Assembly: GCA_020063625.1 (NCBI GenBank)
Contig: JAICDD010000002.1
Location: 23,345-87,344, forward strand
Direction of reading: 5' to 3'
Length of the DNA: 64,000 nucleotides
From: Fusobacteriales bacterium
GTDB taxonomy: Bacteria > Fusobacteriota > Fusobacteriia > Fusobacteriales > Fusobacteriaceae
The notes below the pieces were generated by a model. The model did not search any database and had not been told where the DNA came from. It saw nothing but the letters and a program-made list of their open reading frames with translations. Below, piece by piece: positions 36,250 through 45,799 of this stretch (positions are counted from its first letter, which is position 1; every line of letters begins with the position of its first letter). A program made the position numbers and the translations under genes.

Positions 36250-38526
36250 TTAGTAATTTATTTCAAAAGTATGAGTTATTAAATGAAGTGAATTATTTAT
36301 TTTTAATTCAATATTAGTTTTAATATTTTTTAATGGAGTTATAATTACTCTATTTTTTTCAATTTTTATTTTAAGATGGTTTTCTTTTAAATATAAATAA
36401 AATTCTACAGAATTCCATTTTTTTGGTAGATTAGGCTTTATTTGTAAAACATTATTTTCAAAAGAAACTCCAGCAAAACCAAATACCACCATTTGCCAAG
36501 CAGCGCCACAAGCAGCAGTATGAATTCCACCAATAAAAGTACCGCCACTTATTGCTTCATTTGTATTTAATAAATCAATATTAATAGATTTTTTGAATTT
36601 ACTATATGCTTCATCGATGATTCCTAAATTTGCAGCTACTATTGAGTATGAAGATGGACTTAAAGATGAAAAGTGTAAAGTTCTTGGTTCATAATATTCA
36701 TAGTTAGCTTTAATTATATTTTTTGAAAATAAATTTGGATATAAACAAAACAGTTGGATTAAATCAGCTTGTTTTATACATTGAGTAAACACAGTAATTC
36801 CATTTGGCCAACCATAATATTCTTCTTTATGTTTTAATCTTTCTGTTACTTTTGAAGCAGGGACAATATCTTCTAAATTAAAATATCCATCAAATTGCTC
36901 TATTAAATTATTTTTATTTGGTGTAGGAAGATATATTTTATTATAAATATCTTGCCATAATTCAATCTCTTCATTTTTTAGATTAATTTTTTCTTTTATT
37001 TTTTTAAGATTTTCTTTATCAATTATAGTTTGAAGATTTAACGCAAAATCTAATGCAAATTTTGTTTGATAATTTGTAAATGCATTATTATCAACATTTT
37101 CATGATATTCATCAGGACCTTGAACTCTAATTAATTCATATCTTTTTTTTACTGGTTTATAAACAACTCGAGATGCTAAAAATCTAGCTATTTCAAAAAT
37201 TATCTCGGCACCATATTTAATTAAAAAATCTAAATCATTTGTTACAGAGTAGTATCTATTAATTGCATAAGCGATATCAGGAGATATATGAATTTGCCAA
37301 TCGTTAAAATGATTTCTTATATCTCTGCCTGTTAAAACATCTTTAAAAAAGAAATCTGGGCAAAGCTCTTCACCAGTTTTTCCACTTATCCAAGCATAAT
37401 ATGCACCTTCAAATCCTAGTTTTTTTGCTTTTTTTCTAGCACCATCTAAAGTATTATATCTATATTTTAAAATATTTCTTGCAACCTTTGGATTTGAATA
37501 AAGATACATGGGCATATTGTATATTTCTTGATCCCAAAAAGCAGCTCCTTGATACGCTTGACAAGACAAACCTCTAGCACCTATTGGCAAACTTTTGTGA
37601 GTTGGAGTAGCAATAATAGCATGATATATATTAAATCTAAGTGCAACTTGGTCAGTTATTTCTCCATCAATTTTTATATCATATAAATTCCAAAGTTTTT
37701 CCCAATGGATTTTATGTTTTTCTAATTCATTATTATAACTTTTAACATTAATTAAATCATTTTTTGTATTAAGATAAAAATTTTCATTATCATTTGAGGT
37801 ATAAACACACATAAATTTTTCTAAAATTATCTCTTTATTAGCTTCTAAATTAAATTCAAATACACGAAAGTATTTTTCTTCTTTATTTAAAATAGTGTAA
37901 TTTTTTAAATTAGTTATTAATCTTTCACCTACGACAACATTATCATTGTTAACGACAGTATTTGCTCTAACAAATAGCATATCATCTATATTTTCATATG
38001 AATGATTTTTTAAATGTTGACCATTTAAACTCCAAATGTCAGAATCAATACCAGTAATTATTTTTACTTTTACATTTTGGTTAGATGAAAATTTATACTT
38101 CATTGGAATTAAGTGAAGATTATTTAAACTAGCAAATTTTTCTTCGTTTATAAAAAGTGAAACACCATTATCTAATGTAAGATTTGCTTTTCTTGAAGAT
38201 ATTCCATGTTTAATATCTAATTTTCTTTCAAAAGAGTTTATAGTTTTATCTAAAGAAATTTCTTCATCATTTATAAAAAGTTTTGTAAAAAGAGCATTTG
38301 GAACTGTAGATAATTCCTCCCATTTTCCATCAGCTTTATCCCAAGTATCAGTAACTACACAAGCTGCATATTCATTTTTCCCTTCTTCTGCAAATGTACC
38401 TCTATATCCAAGATAACCATTTCCAATCATAAAATTACTACCAGAATTAATAGACTGTTTTCTGTCATATTTATCTTCAATAATATCCCAACCATTAGAT
38501 GTAAATAAATTTTCTTTAATTTTCAT
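36250..38526 (-). CDS. Family 65 glycoside phosphorylase (maltose/kojibiose/trehalose phosphorylase type)
   Basis: This 758-residue GH65 enzyme splits an alpha-linked disaccharide with phosphate to beta-glucose 1-phosphate and glucose. The N-terminal domain begins GNGYLGYRGTFAEE. The catalytic (alpha/alpha)6 barrel contains QGAAFWDQEIYNMP and VQGPDEYHENVDNNAFTN, whose Glu is the general acid. A C-terminal sheet domain follows. The family contains maltose, kojibiose, nigerose and trehalose phosphorylases, and I cannot choose between them. No beta-phosphoglucomutase gene lies nearby. An operator shared with the neighbouring LacI regulator lies just upstream. Confidence 0.87.
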   Translation of the reverse strand: MKIKENLFTSNGWDIIEDKYDRKQSINSGSNFMIGNGYLGYRGTFAEEGKNEYAACVVTDTWDKADGKWEELSTVPNALFTKLFINDEEISLDKTINSFERKLDIKHGISSRKANLTLDNGVSLFINEEKFASLNNLHLIPMKYKFSSNQNVKVKIITGIDSDIWSLNGQHLKNHSYENIDDMLFVRANTVVNNDNVVVGERLITNLKNYTILNKEEKYFRVFEFNLEANKEIILEKFMCVYTSNDNENFYLNTKNDLINVKSYNNELEKHKIHWEKLWNLYDIKIDGEITDQVALRFNIYHAIIATPTHKSLPIGARGLSCQAYQGAAFWDQEIYNMPMYLYSNPKVARNILKYRYNTLDGARKKAKKLGFEGAYYAWISGKTGEELCPDFFFKDVLTGRDIRNHFNDWQIHISPDIAYAINRYYSVTNDLDFLIKYGAEIIFEIARFLASRVVYKPVKKRYELIRVQGPDEYHENVDNNAFTNYQTKFALDFALNLQTIIDKENLKKIKEKINLKNEEIELWQDIYNKIYLPTPNKNNLIEQFDGYFNLEDIVPASKVTERLKHKEEYYGWPNGITVFTQCIKQADLIQLFCLYPNLFSKNIIKANYEYYEPRTLHFSSLSPSSYSIVAANLGIIDEAYSKFKKSINIDLLNTNEAISGGTFIGGIHTAACGAAWQMVVFGFAGVSFENNVLQIKPNLPKKWNSVEFYLYLKENHLKIKIEKNRVIITPLKNIKTNIELKINNSLHLITHTFEINY

Positions 38527-38557
38527 ATAAAAGCCCTCCTATTTATTTAATAATATT

Positions 38558-38579
38558 TTTTCGTACACGTGTACGAAAA
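38558..38579 (-). promoter_or_regulatory. LacI-type operator upstream of the GH65 gene
   Basis: This is a perfect 22-bp palindrome with core CGTACACGTGTACG, 31 bases before the GH65 start codon. The same 14-bp core recurs at the lacI promoter (39699-39716). Confidence 0.8.
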
Positions 38580-38617
38580 TTTTTAAAAATATATAATAAT
38601 ATTTTTGATTAACTTTT

Positions 38618-39625
38618 TCATGTAGAATCTCTAAGTATTAAAGTTGGTTTTATTAATATATTTGTTATTTTATTATTTGTTTTATTATTTATATTTTTAA
38701 ATAAAATTTCTATACCTTTAATAATGATTTTATTAATTGGTTGTTCTACAGTAGTTAATGTTGGAGCAAAAAATTCTCCTAATTCTATATTATCATATCC
38801 AATAACTCCAATATTTTTTGGTACTTTAATATTAAAATATTTCAAAGCTTTAATTACCCCTAGTGCCATTATATCAGTTTGAGCAAAAATAGCATCTATA
38901 TTATTATTTTTAATATAATCAATATTTTCGTTAATTAAATCAAATGTAGAATGAAAATTTAAATCATTATAAAAAATAAAAGATTTTAAATTATTTTCTT
39001 TTATAGCTTGTAAATATCCTTCAGTTCTTTCAGTATATTCGATACTTATTCCTTTATTTGCAGTGATAGTTAATATATTTTTATATCCATTTTCAATTAA
39101 ATGTTTAGTTGCAATATAGCCACCATAAAAATGGTCAGTTCTAACGTAATTTATTAAGTTAAAGTTATTAATTTTTTCAGGTAAATAGTGTAAAAAGATA
39201 AAAGGAAAATTATTTTTATTCATAAATTTTATTAAATTATTTGAAATCTCTTTTTCAACAAAAATTAGAGCATCTATTTGTCTACTTTTTATTAAAGTTA
39301 TTATCTCATTTTCATTTTCAAATATTTCAATATATGTTTTATAATCTTTAAGTTTTAAAGTTTCAATTGTTTTTCCAATAAGTGATGCAAAAAAAATCTC
39401 ACTTTTTATTTCACCAAAAAATTTTGGTGTAACTAAACCAATAGTATTTGTTTTATTTTGATTAAGTCTTTTAGCATTAACATTATAAACAAAACCAAGT
39501 TCATCAGCTATTTTTTTTATTTTTTCTTTAGTTTTCAGAGATATTTCATTACTGTCATTTAGAGCTCTAGAAACAGTAGCATGACTTACACCAGCAATTT
39601 TAGCAATATCTTTAATTGTAACCAT
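38618..39625 (-). CDS. LacI-family transcriptional regulator
   Basis: This 335-residue repressor has the usual N-terminal helix-turn-helix and hinge (TIKDIAKIAGVSHATVSRALNDSNEISLKTKEKIKKIADELGF) and a periplasmic-binding-protein-like effector domain (NTIGLVTPKF, ENGYKNILTI, AIFAQTDIMALGVIKAL, GVIGYDNIELGEFFAPTLTTVEQP). It lies 92 bases upstream of the GH65 gene on the same strand. Identical palindromes at both promoters indicate that it controls GH65 and itself. The effector is probably the disaccharide or its product (inference). Confidence 0.92.
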   Translation of the reverse strand: MVTIKDIAKIAGVSHATVSRALNDSNEISLKTKEKIKKIADELGFVYNVNAKRLNQNKTNTIGLVTPKFFGEIKSEIFFASLIGKTIETLKLKDYKTYIEIFENENEIITLIKSRQIDALIFVEKEISNNLIKFMNKNNFPFIFLHYLPEKINNFNLINYVRTDHFYGGYIATKHLIENGYKNILTITANKGISIEYTERTEGYLQAIKENNLKSFIFYNDLNFHSTFDLINENIDYIKNNNIDAIFAQTDIMALGVIKALKYFNIKVPKNIGVIGYDNIELGEFFAPTLTTVEQPINKIIIKGIEILFKNINNKTNNKITNILIKPTLILRDST

Positions 39626-39698
39626 TTAACCACACCCTTTGCATATGAGACTCTATACTGTCTTAGAACTAAAATGACAGTAAAATAAAATTTAAAAT

Positions 39699-39716
39699 CA
39701 CGTACACGTGTACGTG
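39699..39716. promoter_or_regulatory. LacI-type operator at the lacI promoter
   Basis: A perfect 18-bp palindrome, CACGTACACGTGTACGTG, contains the core found upstream of GH65. It sits about 8 bases downstream of the lacI -10 box, covering the expected start site, which suits autorepression. It also lies between lacI and the divergent phosphatase gene. Confidence 0.8.
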
Positions 39717-39723
39717 CGATATA

Positions 39724-39752
39724 AATATAATATATTTTTTATTTTTTGTCAA
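39724..39752 (-). promoter_or_regulatory. Predicted promoter of lacI
   Basis: On the minus strand a perfect TTGACA and TATATT are 17 bases apart, immediately upstream of the palindromic operator. Confidence 0.75.
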
Positions 39753-39877
39753 TAAAAATTAAAAAAATTTTTATTGATAGGTTTATTAATATACACATAT
39801 TTTACATAAAATAAATAATCTATTAATAATATAATGATATTATTAAGTATCTAAAAAAATTCAAAGGGGGCAGTAAA

Positions 39878-41284
39878 ATGAAAAAAGTTATATTAGTATT
39901 AATGTTAGTTTTTACAACAATTATTTTTGCAGCAAAACCGAAATATGTATTTTTGTTTATTGGTGATGGAATGGCAGCACCACAAGTAATGTCAACTTCT
40001 ATTTATTTAGAAAATACGTCAAATGAAAAATTGGCTTTTACAGATTTTAAAGCACAAGGATTTGTTACTACTTATTCAGCTAATTCATTTATTACAGATT
40101 CTGCAGCAGCAGGTACAGCAATAGCTACAGGAAATAAAACTGATTCTGGAGTTATTTCAATGGATTCAACTAAAACAAAAAAATATACAAGTATAGCAAA
40201 ATATGCAAAAGAGGAATTAAATATGAAAGTAGGAATAGTTTCAAGTGTATCACTTGATCATGCAACTCCTGCAGTATTTTATGCTACAGAACCTTCAAGA
40301 AATAATTATTATAATATAGCAAAACAAATTGCTACAAGTAATTTTGATTATTTTGCAGGTGGAGGAATAAAAGGTAATACAGCTAGTAAAAGAAAAAATA
40401 ATCCTGATTTAATTCCTATATTTGAAAAAGCAGGTTATAAAGTAATAAATAATAAATATGATTTTAACAGATTAAAAGAAAAAAATAATAAAATTATAGC
40501 AATAAATCCAGTTCTTACTGGCGGAGAAGCTATGCCTTATGAAATAGATAGAAAAAATGATAAATACAATAATATTTCATTAGCTGAATTTACAAAAAAA
40601 GGTATAGAATTATTAGATAATGAAAATGGATTTTTTATGATGGTTGAAGGTGGAAAAATAGATTGGGCTGGACATGCAAATGATGCAGCATCTGTTATTA
40701 ATGATACATTAGCTTTTAATGATGCTGTAAAAGAAGCAGTTAATTTTTATAATGAACATCCAAATGAAACATTGATAATTGTTACAGGTGACCATGAAAC
40801 TGGAGGTATGTCTATTGGTTTTGCAGGAACAAAATACAGTACTTTCTTTGATAAAATAAAAAATCAAACAGTTTCATATGAAGCATTTAATAATGAATTT
40901 AATAAATATAAAGAAACATATAAAAATAATGCAAAATTTGATGATGTTATGCCTATGTTGAAAAAATATTTTGGTTTAGGAGAAGAAGATTTAACTCTTA
41001 CATCATTAGAGATTCAAAGATTAAAAAATGCATTTAATGCTTCTATTAATGGTTCTAAAAATAAAGATGAAGATTATTTATTATATGGTGGATATGAGCC
41101 ATTAGTTGTAACAGCAACACATATATTAAATAATAAAGCAGGAATAGGATGGACAAGTTATTCACATACAGGGGTACCAGTACCATTATATGCAAAAGGA
41201 AATGGAGAAGAAATATTTAAAGGTTTTTATGATAACACAGATATTTATAAAAAATTAAAATATGTTTTATCACTTGGAATATAG
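39878..41284 (+). CDS. Alkaline phosphatase (secreted)
   Basis: This 468-residue PhoA-family phosphomonoesterase has an N-terminal signal peptide (LVLMLVFTTIIFA). Catalytic features are the metal Asp in FIGDGMAAPQ, the nucleophile Ser 75 in ITDSAAAGTA, the metal ligands in VEGGKIDWAGHAND and TGDHETGGM, and the C-terminal His in SHTGVPVPLYAKG. It should release phosphate from organic phosphates in the periplasm. Expression is probably separate from the LacI unit, although the shared divergent region holds a LacI operator. GGGGG precedes the ATG. Confidence 0.93.
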   Translation: MKKVILVLMLVFTTIIFAAKPKYVFLFIGDGMAAPQVMSTSIYLENTSNEKLAFTDFKAQGFVTTYSANSFITDSAAAGTAIATGNKTDSGVISMDSTKTKKYTSIAKYAKEELNMKVGIVSSVSLDHATPAVFYATEPSRNNYYNIAKQIATSNFDYFAGGGIKGNTASKRKNNPDLIPIFEKAGYKVINNKYDFNRLKEKNNKIIAINPVLTGGEAMPYEIDRKNDKYNNISLAEFTKKGIELLDNENGFFMMVEGGKIDWAGHANDAASVINDTLAFNDAVKEAVNFYNEHPNETLIIVTGDHETGGMSIGFAGTKYSTFFDKIKNQTVSYEAFNNEFNKYKETYKNNAKFDDVMPMLKKYFGLGEEDLTLTSLEIQRLKNAFNASINGSKNKDEDYLLYGGYEPLVVTATHILNNKAGIGWTSYSHTGVPVPLYAKGNGEEIFKGFYDNTDIYKKLKYVLSLGI

Positions 41285-41310
41285 ATTAGGAATTTCCTAA
41301 TCTATATTTC
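41281..41310 (+). terminator. Possible terminator after alkaline phosphatase
   Basis: ATAGATTAGG pairs with CCTAATCTAT across the stop codon. The following T tract (ATTTCTT) is weak, so read-through into the next gene is likely. Confidence 0.5.
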
Positions 41311-41325
41311 TTAGAAAGGAACTTT

Positions 41326-42489
41326 ATGAATAAGTTGCTAAAAAATAAAGAGTTAATTTTTGTTGTAATAATAACAATGGCAATAATAGGATTATTTTTT
41401 ATTCCTACTGGTTTTGAAAATAAAGAAAATAGTTTAATAGTAAAGGGAAAAATTTTATCAGTTGATAATAGTGATGTTATTCAACATGGGATAATAAAAA
41501 CTGGAATACAAGATGTAGATATAAAAATTCTAAATAAAAGTTATAAAAATAAAGTGGTTAAAGGGAAGAATCAATTAGTAGGTAAATTGGAATTTGATAA
41601 ATTTTTAAAACCTAATGATATAATATTAGTAGGAATAGATTATAATGAGAATCAAAAAATAACGGGTGTTAATGTAATAGATTATTATAGAATAAATTAT
41701 GAATTAATTTTAGCGTTTATTATATGTCTATTTTTAATAAGTTTTGCAGGAATAACAGGAGTTAAAGCATTAATTTCATTTGTGTTTACAATACTTTCAA
41801 TATGGAAATTACTCATTCCACTACTATTAAAAGGATATAATCCTCTTTTAGTGACATTTATTATTGTATTAGCAATAACAAGTACGATTATTTTATTAGT
41901 ATGTGGAATAAATAAAAAAGCGTTAGCAGCTATATTTGGTAGTTTTTTAGGAGAGATATTTACAATTATATTATCACTGTATTTTGGTAAATTATTTCAT
42001 TTAAATGGTGCTACAAAACCATTTTCAGAAACCCTCCTTTATTTTGGTTTTTCATATTTAAATTTAAAAAATATATTTTTATCAGGAATAGTATTGTCTG
42101 CAAGTGGAGCAATGATGGATATATCAGTAGATATTGCAGTATCATTAGATGAAATAAAAAAACAAAATCCAACTATTTCAATAAAAGAGTTTTTAAATTC
42201 AGGATTTACAATAGGAAGAAATGTAATAGGAACTATGACGACAACTTTATTACTTGCATATTCTGGTAGTTATACTACTTTACTTATGATATTTATGGCT
42301 CAGTCAACAAAAGCAATTAATATATTTAATTTGAGCTATGTAAGTAGTGAGATTTTAACTACTTTAGTTGGAAGTTTTGGATTATTATTAGTAGCACCAT
42401 TTACTGCAATAACTTCTACATTATTATATTTTTCAAAAGAAATTTTTATAAAAAACACTATAAAAAAATTAAGGCTACTTAAAAACTAG
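41326..42489 (+). CDS. YibE/F-family membrane protein (second paralogue)
   Basis: This 387-residue protein has the same layout as the one at 11768. There is one N-terminal span and a small extracytoplasmic domain to about residue 125. The YibE/F core of about seven spans follows (GVKALISFVFTILSIWKLLIPLLLKGYNP, SGAMMDISVDIAVSLDEIKKQNP, GFTIGRNVIGTMTTTLLLAYSG). Function is unknown for the family. AAAGGAAC precedes the ATG. It lies 41 bases after the phosphatase gene and may be co-transcribed with it. Confidence 0.75.
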   Translation: MNKLLKNKELIFVVIITMAIIGLFFIPTGFENKENSLIVKGKILSVDNSDVIQHGIIKTGIQDVDIKILNKSYKNKVVKGKNQLVGKLEFDKFLKPNDIILVGIDYNENQKITGVNVIDYYRINYELILAFIICLFLISFAGITGVKALISFVFTILSIWKLLIPLLLKGYNPLLVTFIIVLAITSTIILLVCGINKKALAAIFGSFLGEIFTIILSLYFGKLFHLNGATKPFSETLLYFGFSYLNLKNIFLSGIVLSASGAMMDISVDIAVSLDEIKKQNPTISIKEFLNSGFTIGRNVIGTMTTTLLLAYSGSYTTLLMIFMAQSTKAINIFNLSYVSSEILTTLVGSFGLLLVAPFTAITSTLLYFSKEIFIKNTIKKLRLLKN

Positions 42490-42510
42490 TAGCCTTAATT
42501 ATTTTTTTTT
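42467..42510. terminator. Bidirectional terminator
   Basis: TTAAGGCTACT pairs with AGTAGCCTTAA around an 8-base loop and is followed by nine or more T on the plus strand. It spans the end of the YibE/F gene and faces the end of the convergent small gene. Confidence 0.88.
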
Positions 42511-42752
42511 ATTTCATTTTCATATTTCCCACGTGATAAAAATAATAAATCCATTACAAGTATTTTTTTTGCAAAATTTCTTATATATTGTCGAAGTTTA
42601 ATATTATTTTTAGTTTTCTCATTGTTGATAATAACTTTTGTTGAAAAAACCAAAAGTTTAAGTAGTTTATCTTCTATCATTTTTTGCCCGGAATTACTTT
42701 TAATATAAAAATATACCATTAACATGACACTTAATATGATAATTATATTCAT
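42495..42752 (-). CDS. Small membrane-anchored protein of unknown function
   Basis: This 85-residue protein has one N-terminal transmembrane segment (MNIIIILSVMLMVYFYIK). A basic cytoplasmic tail rich in Lys, Leu and Ile follows. ATG 42752 has AAGGAGG upstream; the track's GTG three codons earlier is too close to it. I do not recognise a family. It is the most distal of a group of three small unknown genes on the minus strand downstream of glmS. Confidence 0.55.
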   Translation of the reverse strand: MNIIIILSVMLMVYFYIKSNSGQKMIEDKLLKLLVFSTKVIINNEKTKNNIKLRQYIRNFAKKILVMDLLFLSRGKYENEIKKNN

Positions 42753-42815
42753 AATTACCACCTCCTTGTATTAGCTCTGCTAAGTAAAGATATCCCGTAA
42801 TATTATTATCGTCAA

Positions 42816-43187
42816 TTATTCACCCTCTATTAATCCAAAATCAAAATAATTATCATCTTTATCATTTACTTCATCTTCATCCCAAACAAAACTTATTTGA
42901 GATAGATTCATATCTAAAAATTCTATTGAAAATTCAGTAGCGCCTTCATTTGCACCAACTAAATTATATAATTTTCCTAATAATTTTGTTTTAAACTCAT
43001 TTGTTTCTTCTAAAAAATTATTAAAAAATTCATTTGATAAATAAACAGCTACTTTTTTATCATTATTACTTATATGTAAATGAACTTTTCCAATATCACG
43101 ACTTTCATTATTCATTTCAAGTAAAATAGAATATATCTCAGAATCAGATGTTCTGTATATTCTCAAAAACTCAATGAAGTATTCCAT
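42816..43187 (-). CDS. Hypothetical acidic protein
   Basis: This 123-residue protein is strongly acidic, with a C-terminal stretch FVWDEDEVNDKDDNYFDFGL. It has no signal peptide or membrane span. The pattern of alternating strands (VHLHISNNDKKVAVYLSNEF) suggests a small alpha-beta fold. I recognise no family. AAGGATGTG lies upstream of the ATG. It follows the stem-loop element at 43260, so it probably has its own promoter. Confidence 0.55.
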   Translation of the reverse strand: MEYFIEFLRIYRTSDSEIYSILLEMNNESRDIGKVHLHISNNDKKVAVYLSNEFFNNFLEETNEFKTKLLGKLYNLVGANEGATEFSIEFLDMNLSQISFVWDEDEVNDKDDNYFDFGLIEGE

Positions 43188-43259
43188 ATTATCACATCCT
43201 TATATCAGTATTATACTATATTTTACTTAAAAAATTTAATTATCCTTTTTTATTATTTA

Positions 43260-43343
43260 TAAAAATAGAAAGAGTGAAAAGACGTGTATAAATAAATTAA
43301 TTAAATTTTAATTTATTTAATAAAACTTAGCTTTTCACTCTCT
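43260..43343 (-). repeat. Conserved 3'-end stem-loop element, copy 2
   Basis: AGAGTGAAAAG pairs with CTTTTCACTCT around an AT-rich inner hairpin. On the minus strand it directly follows the 43354 gene and ends in a T-rich tract. The 5' arm GAGTGAAAAGCTAAG is related to the copies at 8112 and 52982. Confidence 0.65.
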
Positions 43344-43353
43344 TACAAATAAA

Positions 43354-43860
43354 TTATTTATTAGCATTTAAAAAACTCAAGCATAAGTTAGTTAATTCAT
43401 CATCATTAAAAACGAATTTTAACATTTGCAAAAACATTTTTAGTTTTATTTCTTTTTTTAATGATTCATCAGTAGATTCTTCAAAATCTTTTAAAATATA
43501 ATCAAAATCTGGAGAATATTTATCCATAGAGTATGGAATATTAGTTATTAATGATTTTAATTCTAAATAACTATTATTATCAATTATAAAAAATATTATA
43601 TTATTATACTCTTTTTTTAGATTAATAAGTGCTTTAAAAAATTCAACTAATAAAATAGAGTTTTTTCTATTTTTAGAATTATTAAAAAAATAGATATAAC
43701 TAGAATTTTCTTTTATATAATATAATTCATCATCAAAAAAATCAGCCATATTGTCATCAATAAAACTTTTGTCTATTAAATTTTCTTTCACTAAATTTGA
43801 TTGTAATACTGATATATCAATATTACTCTTTTTTGAAATATACTCAAAATCAAAATACAT
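43354..43860 (-). CDS. Hypothetical protein
   Basis: This 168-residue protein starts at ATG 43860 (MYFDFEYISKK), with GGGGGAG upstream; the track ORF starts 19 codons earlier without a site. It has no signal peptide. The sequence is rich in Asn, Asp, Phe and Lys and looks mostly helical, with a strand core around NNIIFFIIDNNSYLELKSLI. I recognise no family. It lies about 80 bases after glmS on the same strand and may share its transcript, ending in the stem-loop element. Confidence 0.55.
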   Translation of the reverse strand: MYFDFEYISKKSNIDISVLQSNLVKENLIDKSFIDDNMADFFDDELYYIKENSSYIYFFNNSKNRKNSILLVEFFKALINLKKEYNNIIFFIIDNNSYLELKSLITNIPYSMDKYSPDFDYILKDFEESTDESLKKEIKLKMFLQMLKFVFNDDELTNLCLSFLNANK

Positions 43861-43940
43861 TTTAACTCCCCCTAAGAAATTTATAAAAATATGAGTTATA
43901 CTATATAAATATAGCATAACTCATTATATAAAACAATAAA

Positions 43941-45764
43941 TTATTCAACAGTTACTGATTTTGCTAGATTTCTAGGTTTATCTACATCTATTCCTTTTAA
44001 TGCAGAAGTATAATATGCAAGTAGTTGTAATGGGATAATACTTAAAAATCCTGCAAATATATCATCTATATTTGGAATAGGAATAAATAAATCAGTAGAT
44101 TCAGCAAGTAAATCTTTATGTTTTTCAAATGAAATTGACAATGTTCTTGCACCTCTTGATTTTACCTCTTTTATATTTGATACTGATTTATGTATAAGAG
44201 CTTCTTGTGTTAATACTGATATTACAGGGACACCATCTTCAATTAATGCAATAGTACCATGTTTTAATTCACCAGATGGAAATGCTTCTGTATGTATATA
44301 TGCAACCTCTTTCATTTTAAGTGCTGCTTCTTGAGCTAAATAATAATCAAGAGTTCTTCCTAAGAAAAATACATGTTCATTGTCTAATAAAGTAGATGCA
44401 ATATCTTTTATTTCATCATTAAGCTCTAAAATAGATTGTACTTTTTTAGGAATTGCATAAAAATTCTCTATAAAATATTGATATTTTTCATTATCAATTA
44501 AATTTTTCTTTTCTGCAAAATATAGTGATAACATATAAAATATAGCTACTTGTGTAGTATATGCTTTTGTAGAAGCTACAGCTATTTCAGGGCCAGCATA
44601 AGTATAAACTACATCATCAGCTTCTCTAGCAATTGAAGAACCTACAACATTTGTAATAGCTAAAGTTTTAGAACCAAGTGATTTTGCAAGTCTAAGTGCT
44701 GCTAAAGTATCAAGAGTTTCTCCTGATTGACTTACTAAAATTACTAATGATTTTTCATCTAAAAATGGTTCAGAATATCTAAATTCTGATGCTATTCCAA
44801 CTTCTGTTTTTATTTTAGCTAATTTTTGGAAAATATATTTTCCTTGTAATGCTGCATTATATGCTGTACCACACGCTATAAAATATATAGAATCAATTTT
44901 ATTTAAATCAATATTTAAATAATCAAAATCAACTTTATTATTTTTTATATAATGTTTAAATGTATTTTTTATTGATTCTGGTTGTTCAAAAATTTCTTTA
45001 AGCATAAAATGAGGATAACCAGCTTTTGTAGCTTGTTCTATTGACCACTTTATCTCAGAAAGCTCTTTTGAAATTTCATTATTATTTATATCATAAATTT
45101 TTATACTGTCTTTTGTAAGAATTCCAATTTCATAATTATCTAAAAAATATACTTTATTTGTATATTTTAAAATTGCTGGAACATCAGAAGCAATAAAATT
45201 TTCATTTTCTCCTTTTCCAATAACTAAAGGACTATCTTTTCTAGCACAAAATATTGTATCAGGATATTTTGTATTAATAATACCTAAAGCATAAGAACCA
45301 TCAATTTTATTTAATGTCTTAGTGATAACTTCATAAAAATTATCATTTGATTTTGAATAATAATCTAAAAGTAAAGGTATAACTTCTGTATCAGTTTCAG
45401 ATGAAAAACTATATCCAAGTTCTAATAACTCATTTTTTATCTCAGCAAAATTTTCAATAATTCCATTATGAACGACAGCTATAGTTTTGTCATTATTAAA
45501 ATGAGGATGAGAATTTTCATCAGAAGGCACACCATGAGTTGCCCATCTAGTATGACCAATTGAGATATTAGAAGTTATTGGATTATTTTTCAAACTTTCT
45601 TCTAAATTAACTATTCTACCTTGTTTTTTTTGAAGAACAATATTAGAATCTACAATTGCAGCAATTCCAGCTGAATCATATCCTCTGTATTCCAACTTCT
45701 TTAAACCATCAATAATTATTTCACTTGAATTTTGTTCACCAATATAACCTACTATTCCGCACAT
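43941..45764 (-). CDS. glmS: Glutamine--fructose-6-phosphate aminotransferase
   Basis: This 607-residue enzyme makes glucosamine 6-phosphate for peptidoglycan and other amino sugars. The N-terminal glutaminase domain has nucleophile Cys 2 (MCGIVGYIG), GYDSAGIA and GHTRWATHG. Two SIS domains follow (FIACGTAYNAALQGK, VSQSGETLDTLAALRLAK, GRTLDYYLAQEAALKMKE). The C-terminus DKPRNLAKSVTVE is universal in GlmS. Length is normal. The 5' leader carries a glmS ribozyme, so expression should fall when glucosamine 6-phosphate is plentiful. Confidence 0.98.
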   Translation of the reverse strand: MCGIVGYIGEQNSSEIIIDGLKKLEYRGYDSAGIAAIVDSNIVLQKKQGRIVNLEESLKNNPITSNISIGHTRWATHGVPSDENSHPHFNNDKTIAVVHNGIIENFAEIKNELLELGYSFSSETDTEVIPLLLDYYSKSNDNFYEVITKTLNKIDGSYALGIINTKYPDTIFCARKDSPLVIGKGENENFIASDVPAILKYTNKVYFLDNYEIGILTKDSIKIYDINNNEISKELSEIKWSIEQATKAGYPHFMLKEIFEQPESIKNTFKHYIKNNKVDFDYLNIDLNKIDSIYFIACGTAYNAALQGKYIFQKLAKIKTEVGIASEFRYSEPFLDEKSLVILVSQSGETLDTLAALRLAKSLGSKTLAITNVVGSSIAREADDVVYTYAGPEIAVASTKAYTTQVAIFYMLSLYFAEKKNLIDNEKYQYFIENFYAIPKKVQSILELNDEIKDIASTLLDNEHVFFLGRTLDYYLAQEAALKMKEVAYIHTEAFPSGELKHGTIALIEDGVPVISVLTQEALIHKSVSNIKEVKSRGARTLSISFEKHKDLLAESTDLFIPIPNIDDIFAGFLSIIPLQLLAYYTSALKGIDVDKPRNLAKSVTVE

Positions 45765-45799
45765 ATAAATTCCTCCTAAATATTTTTTATTTTTGAAGG

